Shown in pieces: positions 1 to 5,167 of a stretch of DNA of 5,195 nucleotides. The stretch is from positions 1 through 5,195 of the forward strand of contig JAGLYT010000125.1 of the NCBI GenBank assembly GCA_023132075.1. The letters are read 5' to 3'. The DNA comes from a bacterium. Its GTDB lineage: Bacteria > CBDUZB01 > JAGLHV01. The stretch's first letter is position 1. Each line of letters starts with the position of its first letter. The notes under the pieces are model-generated. The model saw only the letters and a list, made by a program, of their open reading frames with translations, made no database searches and was not told the DNA's origin. The translations under genes and the position numbers were made by a program.

Positions 1-107
1 ATTTATTTTTAGTTTTAAGTTTGGCCGTAGCAATTTATTTTATAGCGCTTTACTTATTGAAAGGAATTAGTAAGCAGGATATAATGGAATTAATGAATAA
101 AAAATAG
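1..107 (+). CDS. C-terminal end of a multi-span membrane protein, probably a MurJ/Wzx-type (MOP superfamily) lipid-linked glycan flippase (5' end outside window)
   Basis: The frame starting with the full codon at position 3 is open to a TAG stop at 105-107 and encodes 34 residues. They form one strongly hydrophobic helix (LFLVLSLAVAIYFIALYLL) followed by a short charged tail ending in MELMNKK. A last transmembrane helix with a brief tail of the type KGISKQDIMEL is what C-termini of MurJ and Wzx flippases look like. These proteins move lipid II or undecaprenyl-linked sugars across the inner membrane. The stop overlaps the proposed lpxK start as ATAG, so it would head or continue the same operon. 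Only the tail is visible: that it is the end of a membrane protein is well supported, the flippase assignment is inferred from the tail and the LPS context, and MurJ versus Wzx cannot be decided. Confidence 0.6.
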   Translation, partial: LFLVLSLAVAIYFIALYLLKGISKQDIMELMNKK

Positions 108-1255
108 AAAAATATTTTTTTGATTTATTTTGGCAAAAAGAAAAAAGTATATTTAATTTTTTTCTTTTTTTACCTTTATGGTTTCTGTCTTTGTTTTACG
201 GTGCTTTGGTAAAAGTGAGACTTTTTTTGTATAAAGCAGGTGTTTTTAAAAAGAAAAAGATAAAGTGTCTGGTAATTTCCGTGGGTAATATTGTTGTTGG
301 CGGTGTGGGTAAAACCCCGGCAGTAATGATGTTGGTGCGTATGTTTAGCCGGCAGGGGAAGAGGGTTGCAATATTAAGCAGGGGATATAAGAGTGGTTTT
401 TCCCGGTCGAAGAGTAAATCGAAGAAAGAAAAGAAAAATTTTCTGGTAGTTAGTGACGGCAAAAATATTATCTCTGATTCTCTCCAGTCCGGGGATGAAC
501 CTTATCTTTTAGCCGAAGCTTGTAGGAGTGTTCCGGTCATTATAGGGAAGGACAGATATGTTAGTGGGAAGTATGCTTTGGAAGAATATAGCAGCCAGGT
601 GCTTGTTCTGGACGATGCTTTTCAGCATCTGCCTTTGCATCGGGATTTAGATATTGTGATAATAGATGCCTTGCTTCCTTTCAGTAACGGGTATCTTCTT
701 CCCCGGGGAGGGTTAAGGGAGTATCCTTCCGGATTGAAAAGGGGGGATGTTTTTTTTATTACCCATACTGACCAGGTAAAGAAAGAAATATTGGAAAATA
801 CTATTGCTCAATTAAAGAAAATTAATCCGCATGCAGCAATAGTAAAAACTTTGCATCAACCGGTGGGAGTGTTATCTCTGGATTCTAAGCGAAGGGTAGA
901 GCAGGTAGACTTTCTTAAAGGAAAAGAAATATTAGCCTTGTGTAGTATTGGAAATCCTTTATCTTTTCGAAAAACACTGGAATCATTAGAGGCAAATATT
1001 GTTGATTTTATAAGTTTTTCCGATCATTATGTTTATGAAAAAAAACAGCTCGAAAAAATTTTAAAAGGAAGGGAGAACGGGATTATTGTAACCACCCAAA
1101 AGGATGAGGGAAAAATAAAACAACTTAAGCTGGATGAGAAATTAAAAGCAAATATTTTTGCTTTAGTAATTGAGTTGAAAACTATTGGTAATGAGGGAAA
1201 TTGGGATAAAAAAATACAGGAAAAAATGCAAAATTTTCTTGATAAGGATAAATAA
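104..1255 (+). CDS. lpxK: Tetraacyldisaccharide 4'-kinase (LpxK), probably initiated at a non-standard ATA codon
   Basis: LpxK phosphorylates the 4' position of the lipid A disaccharide precursor using ATP at the inner face of the inner membrane. With the start at 104 the protein has 383 residues. A hydrophobic N-terminal segment (about 15-45) is followed by the Walker A loop GNIVVGGVGKTP (61-72), SRGY (92-95), GDEP (130-133, the motif holding an essential acidic residue in studied LpxK), DDAFQH (170-175; family usually DDGFQH), HRDLDIV just after it, LLPRGGLRE, and late FSDHYVY and TTQKDE motifs. Start choice: the frame is open from 101, and residues after ATA-104 (IEKYFFDLFW, then LWFLSLFYGALV) read like the conserved LpxK N-terminus. 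CTG-185 or TTG-191 would delete 27 or 29 residues, including much of the membrane anchor. A Ser/Lys-rich insert lies at about 97-110. The stop overlaps the next ATG by one base (TAATG). Function is secure; the start codon is the uncertain part. Confidence 0.93.
   Translation: MEKYFFDLFWQKEKSIFNFFLFLPLWFLSLFYGALVKVRLFLYKAGVFKKKKIKCLVISVGNIVVGGVGKTPAVMMLVRMFSRQGKRVAILSRGYKSGFSRSKSKSKKEKKNFLVVSDGKNIISDSLQSGDEPYLLAEACRSVPVIIGKDRYVSGKYALEEYSSQVLVLDDAFQHLPLHRDLDIVIIDALLPFSNGYLLPRGGLREYPSGLKRGDVFFITHTDQVKKEILENTIAQLKKINPHAAIVKTLHQPVGVLSLDSKRRVEQVDFLKGKEILALCSIGNPLSFRKTLESLEANIVDFISFSDHYVYEKKQLEKILKGRENGIIVTTQKDEGKIKQLKLDEKLKANIFALVIELKTIGNEGNWDKKIQEKMQNFLDKDK
1244..1248 (+). promoter_or_regulatory. 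Ribosome binding site for the GT2 glycosyltransferase
   Basis: AAGGA lies inside the last codons of lpxK, six bases before the ATG at 1255. It supports that start and translational coupling with lpxK, whose TAA shares its last base with the ATG. Confidence 0.6.
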
Positions 1256-2034
1256 TGAGTAATTTGAATAAAAAAAAATGCCGGATTTCTGCTTTGATTA
1301 TCACTAAAAATGAAGAAAAAAATATAGAAAGGTGCTTACAAAGTTTAGGCTGGCTTGATGAAATTATAATTCTTGACTCACAGAGTGAAGACAAGACGGT
1401 AGAAATTGCAAGAGGTTATACCGATAAGGTTTTTTCTGTTCAATGGCAGGGGTTTGCTAAAACAAAAAATATGGGAATTGAAAAAACAAGCGGAGAATGG
1501 ATTTTATGGATTGATGCTGATGAAGAGGTTTCTTCTTCTTTAGCGGAGGAAATGCATAATGCGATAAATCGGGACGGAGTTAACGGGTTTTATATTTTGA
1601 GACAGTCACAATTTTTAGGCAGATGGATAAAACATTGCGGATGGTATCCGGATTACGTATTAAGGTTGTTTAGAAAAGATGAAGGCAGGTTTGACGAAAG
1701 CAAACGGGTTCACGAAAGTATAATTTTAAACGGAAAATCAGCATATTTAAAAAATATTTTGTTCCATCGTCCGTATTTAGGTTTGAAAGATTATTTTAAT
1801 AAAGTCAATCGCTATACGAGTTTGTCTGCTGATGAAATGTGGGATAAAAATAAAAGGGCAAAATGGTATCATTTTTTTGTTTATCCGTTTATTGTTTTTT
1901 TTAAAAAATATATTTTTAAATTAGGAATATTAGATGGGCTGGAAGGATTTATTTTATGTGTTTTAAATGTTTTTTATGTCTTCAGTAAATATACAAAATT
2001 ATGGTGGAAAGAAAATGAAACAGATAGAAATTGA
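1255..2034 (+). CDS. Family 2 glycosyltransferase, WaaE/KdtX-like (LPS core sugar transferase)
   Basis: This 259-residue inverting GT-A enzyme probably transfers a sugar from a nucleotide donor to the LPS core or a lipid-linked glycan on the cytoplasmic face. It opens with the GT2 nucleotide-binding strand SALIITKNEEKNIERCL (12-28), then IIILDSQSEDKT (37-48) and the metal-binding DAD motif in WILWIDADEEV (DAD at 87-89). The middle has GWYPDYVLRLFRK and a VHE motif, both typical of the WaaE/KdtX (beta-1,4-glucosyltransferase-like) subgroup. The C-terminus (about 205-252) is aromatic and hydrophobic with a GILDGLEGF motif, suiting peripheral membrane attachment. Length is normal for the subgroup. 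ATG-1255 is preceded by AAGGA and overlaps the lpxK stop; the 3' end overlaps the ligase gene by 20 bases. Family is clear from the motifs; glucose as donor and core as acceptor are inferred only from family and neighbours. Confidence 0.88.
   Translation: MSNLNKKKCRISALIITKNEEKNIERCLQSLGWLDEIIILDSQSEDKTVEIARGYTDKVFSVQWQGFAKTKNMGIEKTSGEWILWIDADEEVSSSLAEEMHNAINRDGVNGFYILRQSQFLGRWIKHCGWYPDYVLRLFRKDEGRFDESKRVHESIILNGKSAYLKNILFHRPYLGLKDYFNKVNRYTSLSADEMWDKNKRAKWYHFFVYPFIVFFKKYIFKLGILDGLEGFILCVLNVFYVFSKYTKLWWKENETDRN
2003..2008 (+). promoter_or_regulatory. Ribosome binding site deciding the start of the ligase-GmhB gene
   Basis: GGTGGA sits six bases before ATG-2015, within the end of the glycosyltransferase gene. 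The earlier in-frame ATG codons at 1967 and 1976 have no purine-rich site in front and would add a 16- or 13-residue polar leader (reading SSVNIQNYGGKK) that looks like shadow translation of the glycosyltransferase. ATG-2015 is therefore preferred. Confidence 0.6.
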
Positions 2035-3943
2035 AAATCGGCTGGATAAAGTAATATATGGTGGGTTAATTTTTTTGGCAGCGGTACTTCCCTTGCCCAT
2101 ACCTTGTATTAGCATCGTATCGGTTGTTTTACTATCAGCCTGGGTATGCAGAATGATTTTAACTAAAGGGGAAGGATTTAAGGCTTCGTCATTAATGATT
2201 CCTATATTTATTTTTTTAGGGATAACCTTTTTGTCTGTTGTTTTTTCCATCGATCTTGTAAGAAGCATTAAAGGGTTAAAGAGAGAATTATGGGTTTTGA
2301 TGTTTTTTTTGATGATTAGTAGTGTAAAAGATATTAAGCAATTAAAGAAAATGATTAAGTGGTTTGTTTTAGGAACATTTATTGTTTCTTTATTTGCTAT
2401 TTTTCAGTATATTCTGGGAATCAATCGTGTTGCGGATAAAATAGATGTTCCTTTTAAAATATTGTCTTGTTTGCCGAAAAAGATACTTCGGTTTTTAAGT
2501 TTGTATGACCAGAGGGTAACCGGCAGTCGTGATCATCCCATTAGTTTTGCCGAAGGATTAAGCATGGCTGGAATTTTAATCAGCAGCCTTTTTTTATTTG
2601 CTAAGGTTCATAAAAGAAAGAAAATATATTTAGGATTATGTCTATCGGTTTTATCCTTGAGTTTAATTTTTACTTATTCCCGTGGTGCATGGTTAGGAGC
2701 AATAGCGGGTTTGGTTTTTATTGAAATAATAGGAATTAGAAGTTTTTTCCCCTCCTCTTCCAGAATAAAAAAGATTTTATTGCCGGCAACACTAATTATG
2801 TTGATTTTTATTGTTTTTATATCCAGCGGGATAGCTTTTTTTAGAGGAGAAGCCAAATATTCAGCTTTCAGCAGGGCAAAGAATTTTTGTGATTCGGAGA
2901 GGATTTATATGTGGAAGAGCGGTTGGGAAATGTTTAAAGATTATCCTGTCATAGGGATTGGTTTGAAAAATGTTTCTTTGCTTTATCCTGCCTATAAAAA
3001 TCCTGCAGCAATTGTAGAAAGCCAGGGGCATTTACATAATAATTTTATTCAGATTGCCGCAGAGCGGGGAATATTGGGTTTGGCAGCATTTATAATTTTG
3101 TTGGGGGCATGTTTGAAAAAAGGTTTTGGTGTATACTTGAGAATATCCGAAACTAAAAGGTATGAAAAAGCGGTAGTTCTGGGTTGTTTGGGGGCAGTGG
3201 TAGCTTTTATTGTTTCGGGTTTAACGGAATATAACTATGGTGATTCGGAAATATTAGGGTTGTTTTGGTTTATGATGGGGATAATAGTTATAATTGGCAA
3301 TCAGGAACAATTACCGGCTCGAATGAGCGGTAGAAAAGAGAATAATAAAAAAACCGGGGTATTTCTGGATAGGGATGGAACGATTAATCAGGAAGGGGGG
3401 TATATTAATCATCAGGACAGGTTTAAGCTACTACCTCGTACGGCAGAAGCAATTAAGTTATTAAATCAGGAAGGAATTAAGATTATGGTGGCTACCAACC
3501 AGGCAGGTGTAGCCAGAGGTTATTTTAAAGAGAAAATGGTTAATGTTGTTCATCAAAAAATGCGTGATTTATTAGCTCAGGAGGGGGCTTATCCGGATGC
3601 TGTTTATTATTGTCCTCATCATCCTGACGTGGGGGAAGGGGATTATAAACTTGATTGTAATTGCCGTAAGCCTAAAACCGGAATGTTAGAAAAAGGAGAA
3701 AAAGAGTTTGGTCTGGATTTAAAACAATCCTTTATTGTGGGGGACAAAATTAGCGATATTAAATGGGGACATAAAGTAGGGGCTAAAAGTGTTATGGTTT
3801 TAACGGGTTATGGAAAGGGCGAGTATCAATACCAGAGGCAGGATTGGGATGAACAGCCGGATTTTATCGCTTCTGATTTATATGAGGCAGTAAAATGGAT
3901 AATAAGACAAATAAACAAGAGGGAAGAAATTGAACGACAATAA
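2015..3943 (+). CDS. gmhB: Fusion protein: O-antigen ligase/polymerase (Wzy_C/WaaL family) joined to D-glycero-D-manno-heptose 1,7-bisphosphate 7-phosphatase (GmhB)
   Basis: The protein has 642 residues from ATG-2015. Residues about 10-435 form a polytopic membrane protein with roughly 11-12 hydrophobic helices. Helix-end YSRGAWLG (Arg223), a periplasmic-type loop with SERIYMWKSGWEMF (Arg296), and HLHNNFIQIAAERGILG (His339/His341) mark the WaaL/Wzy_C family; E. coli WaaL needs Arg215, Arg288 and His338 at comparable places. Such proteins ligate or polymerise undecaprenyl-linked glycans on the periplasmic side. After a short polar linker (about 436-447), residues 448-642 are a complete HAD phosphatase of the GmhB type: FLDRDGTIN (nucleophile Asp452, acid/base Asp454), TNQAGVARGYF, a zinc site Cys533/His535/Cys548/Cys550 in CPHHP...CNCRKPKTGM, and VGDKISD (Asp577). 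GmhB removes the 7-phosphate in ADP-heptose synthesis. The next gene encodes the kinase of the preceding step and overlaps by 14 bases. WaaL versus Wzy activity cannot be told apart by sequence alone. Confidence 0.9.
   Translation: MKQIEIENRLDKVIYGGLIFLAAVLPLPIPCISIVSVVLLSAWVCRMILTKGEGFKASSLMIPIFIFLGITFLSVVFSIDLVRSIKGLKRELWVLMFFLMISSVKDIKQLKKMIKWFVLGTFIVSLFAIFQYILGINRVADKIDVPFKILSCLPKKILRFLSLYDQRVTGSRDHPISFAEGLSMAGILISSLFLFAKVHKRKKIYLGLCLSVLSLSLIFTYSRGAWLGAIAGLVFIEIIGIRSFFPSSSRIKKILLPATLIMLIFIVFISSGIAFFRGEAKYSAFSRAKNFCDSERIYMWKSGWEMFKDYPVIGIGLKNVSLLYPAYKNPAAIVESQGHLHNNFIQIAAERGILGLAAFIILLGACLKKGFGVYLRISETKRYEKAVVLGCLGAVVAFIVSGLTEYNYGDSEILGLFWFMMGIIVIIGNQEQLPARMSGRKENNKKTGVFLDRDGTINQEGGYINHQDRFKLLPRTAEAIKLLNQEGIKIMVATNQAGVARGYFKEKMVNVVHQKMRDLLAQEGAYPDAVYYCPHHPDVGEGDYKLDCNCRKPKTGMLEKGEKEFGLDLKQSFIVGDKISDIKWGHKVGAKSVMVLTGYGKGEYQYQRQDWDEQPDFIASDLYEAVKWIIRQINKREEIERQ
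3323..3943 (+). other. gmhB: GmhB domain of the fusion, with a possible internal start at ATG-3323
   Basis: This stretch encodes the cytoplasmic heptose-bisphosphate phosphatase part of the fusion. An in-frame ATG at 3323 (Met437) sits 15 codons before nucleophile Asp452, close to where a stand-alone GmhB would begin, and would give a 206-residue protein of normal GmhB size. The bases before it lack a good ribosome binding site (the nearest, AGGAA at 3302-3306, is 16 bases away). A separate soluble GmhB from the same gene is possible but not the favoured reading. No stop or frame change lies between the last membrane helix and this domain. Confidence 0.6.
3919..3924 (+). promoter_or_regulatory. 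Ribosome binding site supporting the TTG start of hldA
   Basis: GAGGGA lies five bases before TTG-3930, inside the end of the ligase-GmhB gene. A second candidate is AGGGA (3945-3949) before an in-frame TTG at 3954, which would shorten HldA by eight polar residues. Both give a plausible N-terminus; the first has the longer purine match and keeps the overlap typical of this operon. Confidence 0.55.
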
Positions 3944-4931
3944 AAGGGAACAATTGAAAAAAATATTAAATAATTTTAATAAAAAGAAGATATTAGTTCT
4001 GGGAGATTTAATCGGCGATGAATATATTTATGGGAAAACTACCCGTATCTCCCGTGAAGCACCTGTTTTAATTTTAAAATTTGAATCGAGAGAGGTTATT
4101 TTAGGCGGGGGAGCAAATTCGGTTAATAATATTTGGTCTTTAGGAGGGAAAGTTTTTCCTGTGGGAGTAGTAGGTAAAGATAATATTGGAAGTAGTTTAT
4201 TGCAAATAATGAAAGATAAAAAAATAAATACAGCAGGTGTTTTTATAGATAAAATAGATCCTACTATTACTAAAACACGGATAATGGCAGGGGGCTATCA
4301 TACGGCAAAGCAGCAGGTTATTCGAGTAGATAAAGAAATAAGCAATAAACTTAGCCGTAGCATAGAGGATAAGATTTTAAATTTTTTAAAAATAAAAATT
4401 CCGCAAATAAATGCTATTTTAATTTCGGACTATGGGGGAGTAGTTACTCCCCGGATAATAAAGTGGTTAATTCCTTATGCTAAGAAGCTAAATAAACCTG
4501 TAGTTGTTGATTCCCGTTTTAGGGTATTGGATTTTAAGGGTGTTTCTTTGGTTACTCCTAATGAAACAGAAGCGGGTCCTTCTTTAGGTATAAAAATTAA
4601 GGATAAACAATCGTTACTTTATGCCGGAGAAAAATTGTTGTCCGATTTAGGTTGTAAGGGGGTTCTAATTACCAGAGGGAAAGAAGGAATGAGTTTGTTT
4701 GAGAAAGATGGAAAAGTGATTCATATACCTATTGTTGGTTCGGATGAGCCGGTAGATGTTACTGGGGCAGGGGATACGGTAGCCAGTTGTATCACTTTGG
4801 CTTTAGCCAGTGGAGCCAGTTTTAGGGATGCGGCTTATTTATCAAACTATGCGGCAGGACAAGTAGTGATGAAGAGAGGAACCGCGGTAGTAACGGTTGG
4901 GGAAATTTCAGATTGTCTGGAAAGTAACTGA
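3930..4931 (+). CDS. hldA: D-glycero-beta-D-manno-heptose-7-phosphate kinase (HldA/RfaE1 type, PfkB family)
   Basis: HldA uses ATP to convert heptose 7-phosphate to heptose 1,7-bisphosphate in the cytoplasm; the GmhB domain encoded just upstream acts on that product. The 333-residue protein has the ribokinase/PfkB order: ILVLGDLIGDEYIYG near the N-terminus (about 21-35), RISREAPV, substrate-side GGGANSVNN, KTRIMAGG with KQQVIRVDKE, ISDYGG, VTPNETEA, LITRGKEG, and the anion-hole/catalytic motif DVTGAGDT with the catalytic Asp at 282. AAGQVVMKRGTAVVT closes the domain, as in RfaE domain 1. The cytidylyl/adenylyltransferase half of bifunctional HldE is absent: the stop comes at the normal domain-1 end, so a separate HldC/RfaE2 is expected elsewhere. 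The TTG start is supported by GAGGGA upstream. The TAG-rich sequence beyond the stop shows no trace of a lost second domain. Confidence 0.92.
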   Translation: MNDNKREQLKKILNNFNKKKILVLGDLIGDEYIYGKTTRISREAPVLILKFESREVILGGGANSVNNIWSLGGKVFPVGVVGKDNIGSSLLQIMKDKKINTAGVFIDKIDPTITKTRIMAGGYHTAKQQVIRVDKEISNKLSRSIEDKILNFLKIKIPQINAILISDYGGVVTPRIIKWLIPYAKKLNKPVVVDSRFRVLDFKGVSLVTPNETEAGPSLGIKIKDKQSLLYAGEKLLSDLGCKGVLITRGKEGMSLFEKDGKVIHIPIVGSDEPVDVTGAGDTVASCITLALASGASFRDAAYLSNYAAGQVVMKRGTAVVTVGEISDCLESN

Positions 4932-4950
4932 CGGTGGATAATATCAATAA

Positions 4951-4992
4951 TAGTCATAAGTAGCCATACAATAGTCAAAAAGTAGTCAAAAA
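4951..4992. repeat. Four degenerate TAGTCA-type units spaced 10-11 bp
   Basis: Units start at 4951 (TAGTCATAAG), 4961 (TAGCCATACA), 4972 (TAGTCAAAAA) and 4983 (TAGTCAAAAA), so spacings are 10, 11 and 11 bases. A weaker copy (TATCAATAA) may precede them at 4942. The period matches one DNA helical turn, which would put the units on one face. They lie 19 bases after the hldA stop. Confidence 0.6.
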
Positions 4993-4993
4993 T

Positions 4994-5030
4994 TGTAAAC
5001 GATGTCCCCGGTTTAAAATGTAAACCATGT
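4994..5030. repeat. Direct repeat TGTAAAC[G/C]ATGT, two copies 25 bp apart
   Basis: TGTAAACGATGT (4994-5005) and TGTAAACCATGT (5019-5030) match at 11 of 12 bases, separated by CCCCGGTTTAAAA. A looser third copy, GTAAAACATGT, is at 5131-5141. The central GTTTA (5011-5015) is also an inverted match to the TAAAC in both copies. Repeated TGT...ATGT.CCCGG blocks recall transposase-binding ends of some insertion sequences; that link rests on recollection of the pattern, not a comparison. Confidence 0.55.
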
Positions 5031-5044
5031 TTGTGTTGCACAGG

Positions 5045-5062
5045 ATTTGTGATTATTTGTGA
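5045..5062. repeat. Direct repeat ATTTGTGA, two copies 10 bp apart
   Basis: ATTTGTGA occurs at 5045-5052 and 5055-5062 with two bases between. The copies are one helical turn apart and are followed by an A/T-rich TATTTATAAG stretch (5069-5078). This could be a regulator site next to a weak promoter, but an AT-rich chance repeat is equally possible. Confidence 0.35.
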
Positions 5063-5089
5063 CAATTGTATTTATAAGCCAGGAGTTTG

Positions 5090-5120
5090 CCTGTCCGCCA
5101 GTCTGTAAGGCGGGAGCAGG
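5090..5120. repeat. GC-rich hairpin (REP/MITE-like inverted repeat)
   Basis: CCTG and CCGCC (5090-5093, 5095-5099) pair with GGCGG and CAGG (5109-5113, 5117-5120), with a 1-by-3 internal loop and a 9-base loop AGTCTGTAA. It stands out by base composition from the AT-rich surroundings. It is followed by GAAAATAAAGG, not a T-run, so it does not look like an intrinsic terminator. Small GC-rich palindromes of this sort are often dispersed repeats. Confidence 0.55.
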
Positions 5121-5129
5121 GAAAATAAA

Positions 5130-5167
5130 GGTAAAACATGTTTTTCTCGCTTACGCATAATTTTACC
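5130..5167. repeat. A/T-rich inverted repeat GGTAAAA/TTTTACC containing a perfect 12-bp palindrome
   Basis: GGTAAAA (5130-5136) is complementary to TTTTACC (5161-5167), and ATG/CAT just inside also pair (5138-5140 with 5156-5158). The left arm overlaps the perfect palindrome AAAACATGTTTT (5133-5144). GCAGGG at 5116-5121 is also complementary to CCCTGC at 5166-5171, so this structure and the hairpin at 5090-5120 share pairing partners. Confidence 0.45.

Noticed and set aside
196-462. Minus-strand open frame opposite lpxK
   Set aside because: It mirrors the Walker A region of a clearly coding lpxK; composition is that of a shadow frame.
1967-2014. Earlier ATG starts (1967, 1976) for the ligase-GmhB gene
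   Set aside because: No ribosome binding site; the added leader is out-of-frame reading of the glycosyltransferase end, while ATG-2015 has GGTGGA at good spacing.
4951-5062. CRISPR array
   Set aside because: The units are 8-12 bp, with spacers far too short or absent and no cas genes in view.
4847-5065. Minus-strand open frame of 72 codons
   Set aside because: It is antisense to the conserved end of hldA and to the TAGTCA repeats, and its translation resembles no protein.
5053-5078. Promoter with TTGTGA and TATTTA boxes
   Set aside because: Matches are weak in AT-rich DNA and no downstream gene is visible to support it.
5090-5130. Intrinsic terminator for the operon
   Set aside because: The stem is followed on the plus strand by an A-rich stretch without a T-tract, and on the minus strand there is none either.
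5072-5158. Minus-strand mini reading frame of 28 codons beginning MRKREKHVL, preceded by AGGG
   Set aside because: It lies across the GC-rich hairpin, is very short and has no recognisable domain; its coding look can be explained by the repeat it overlaps.
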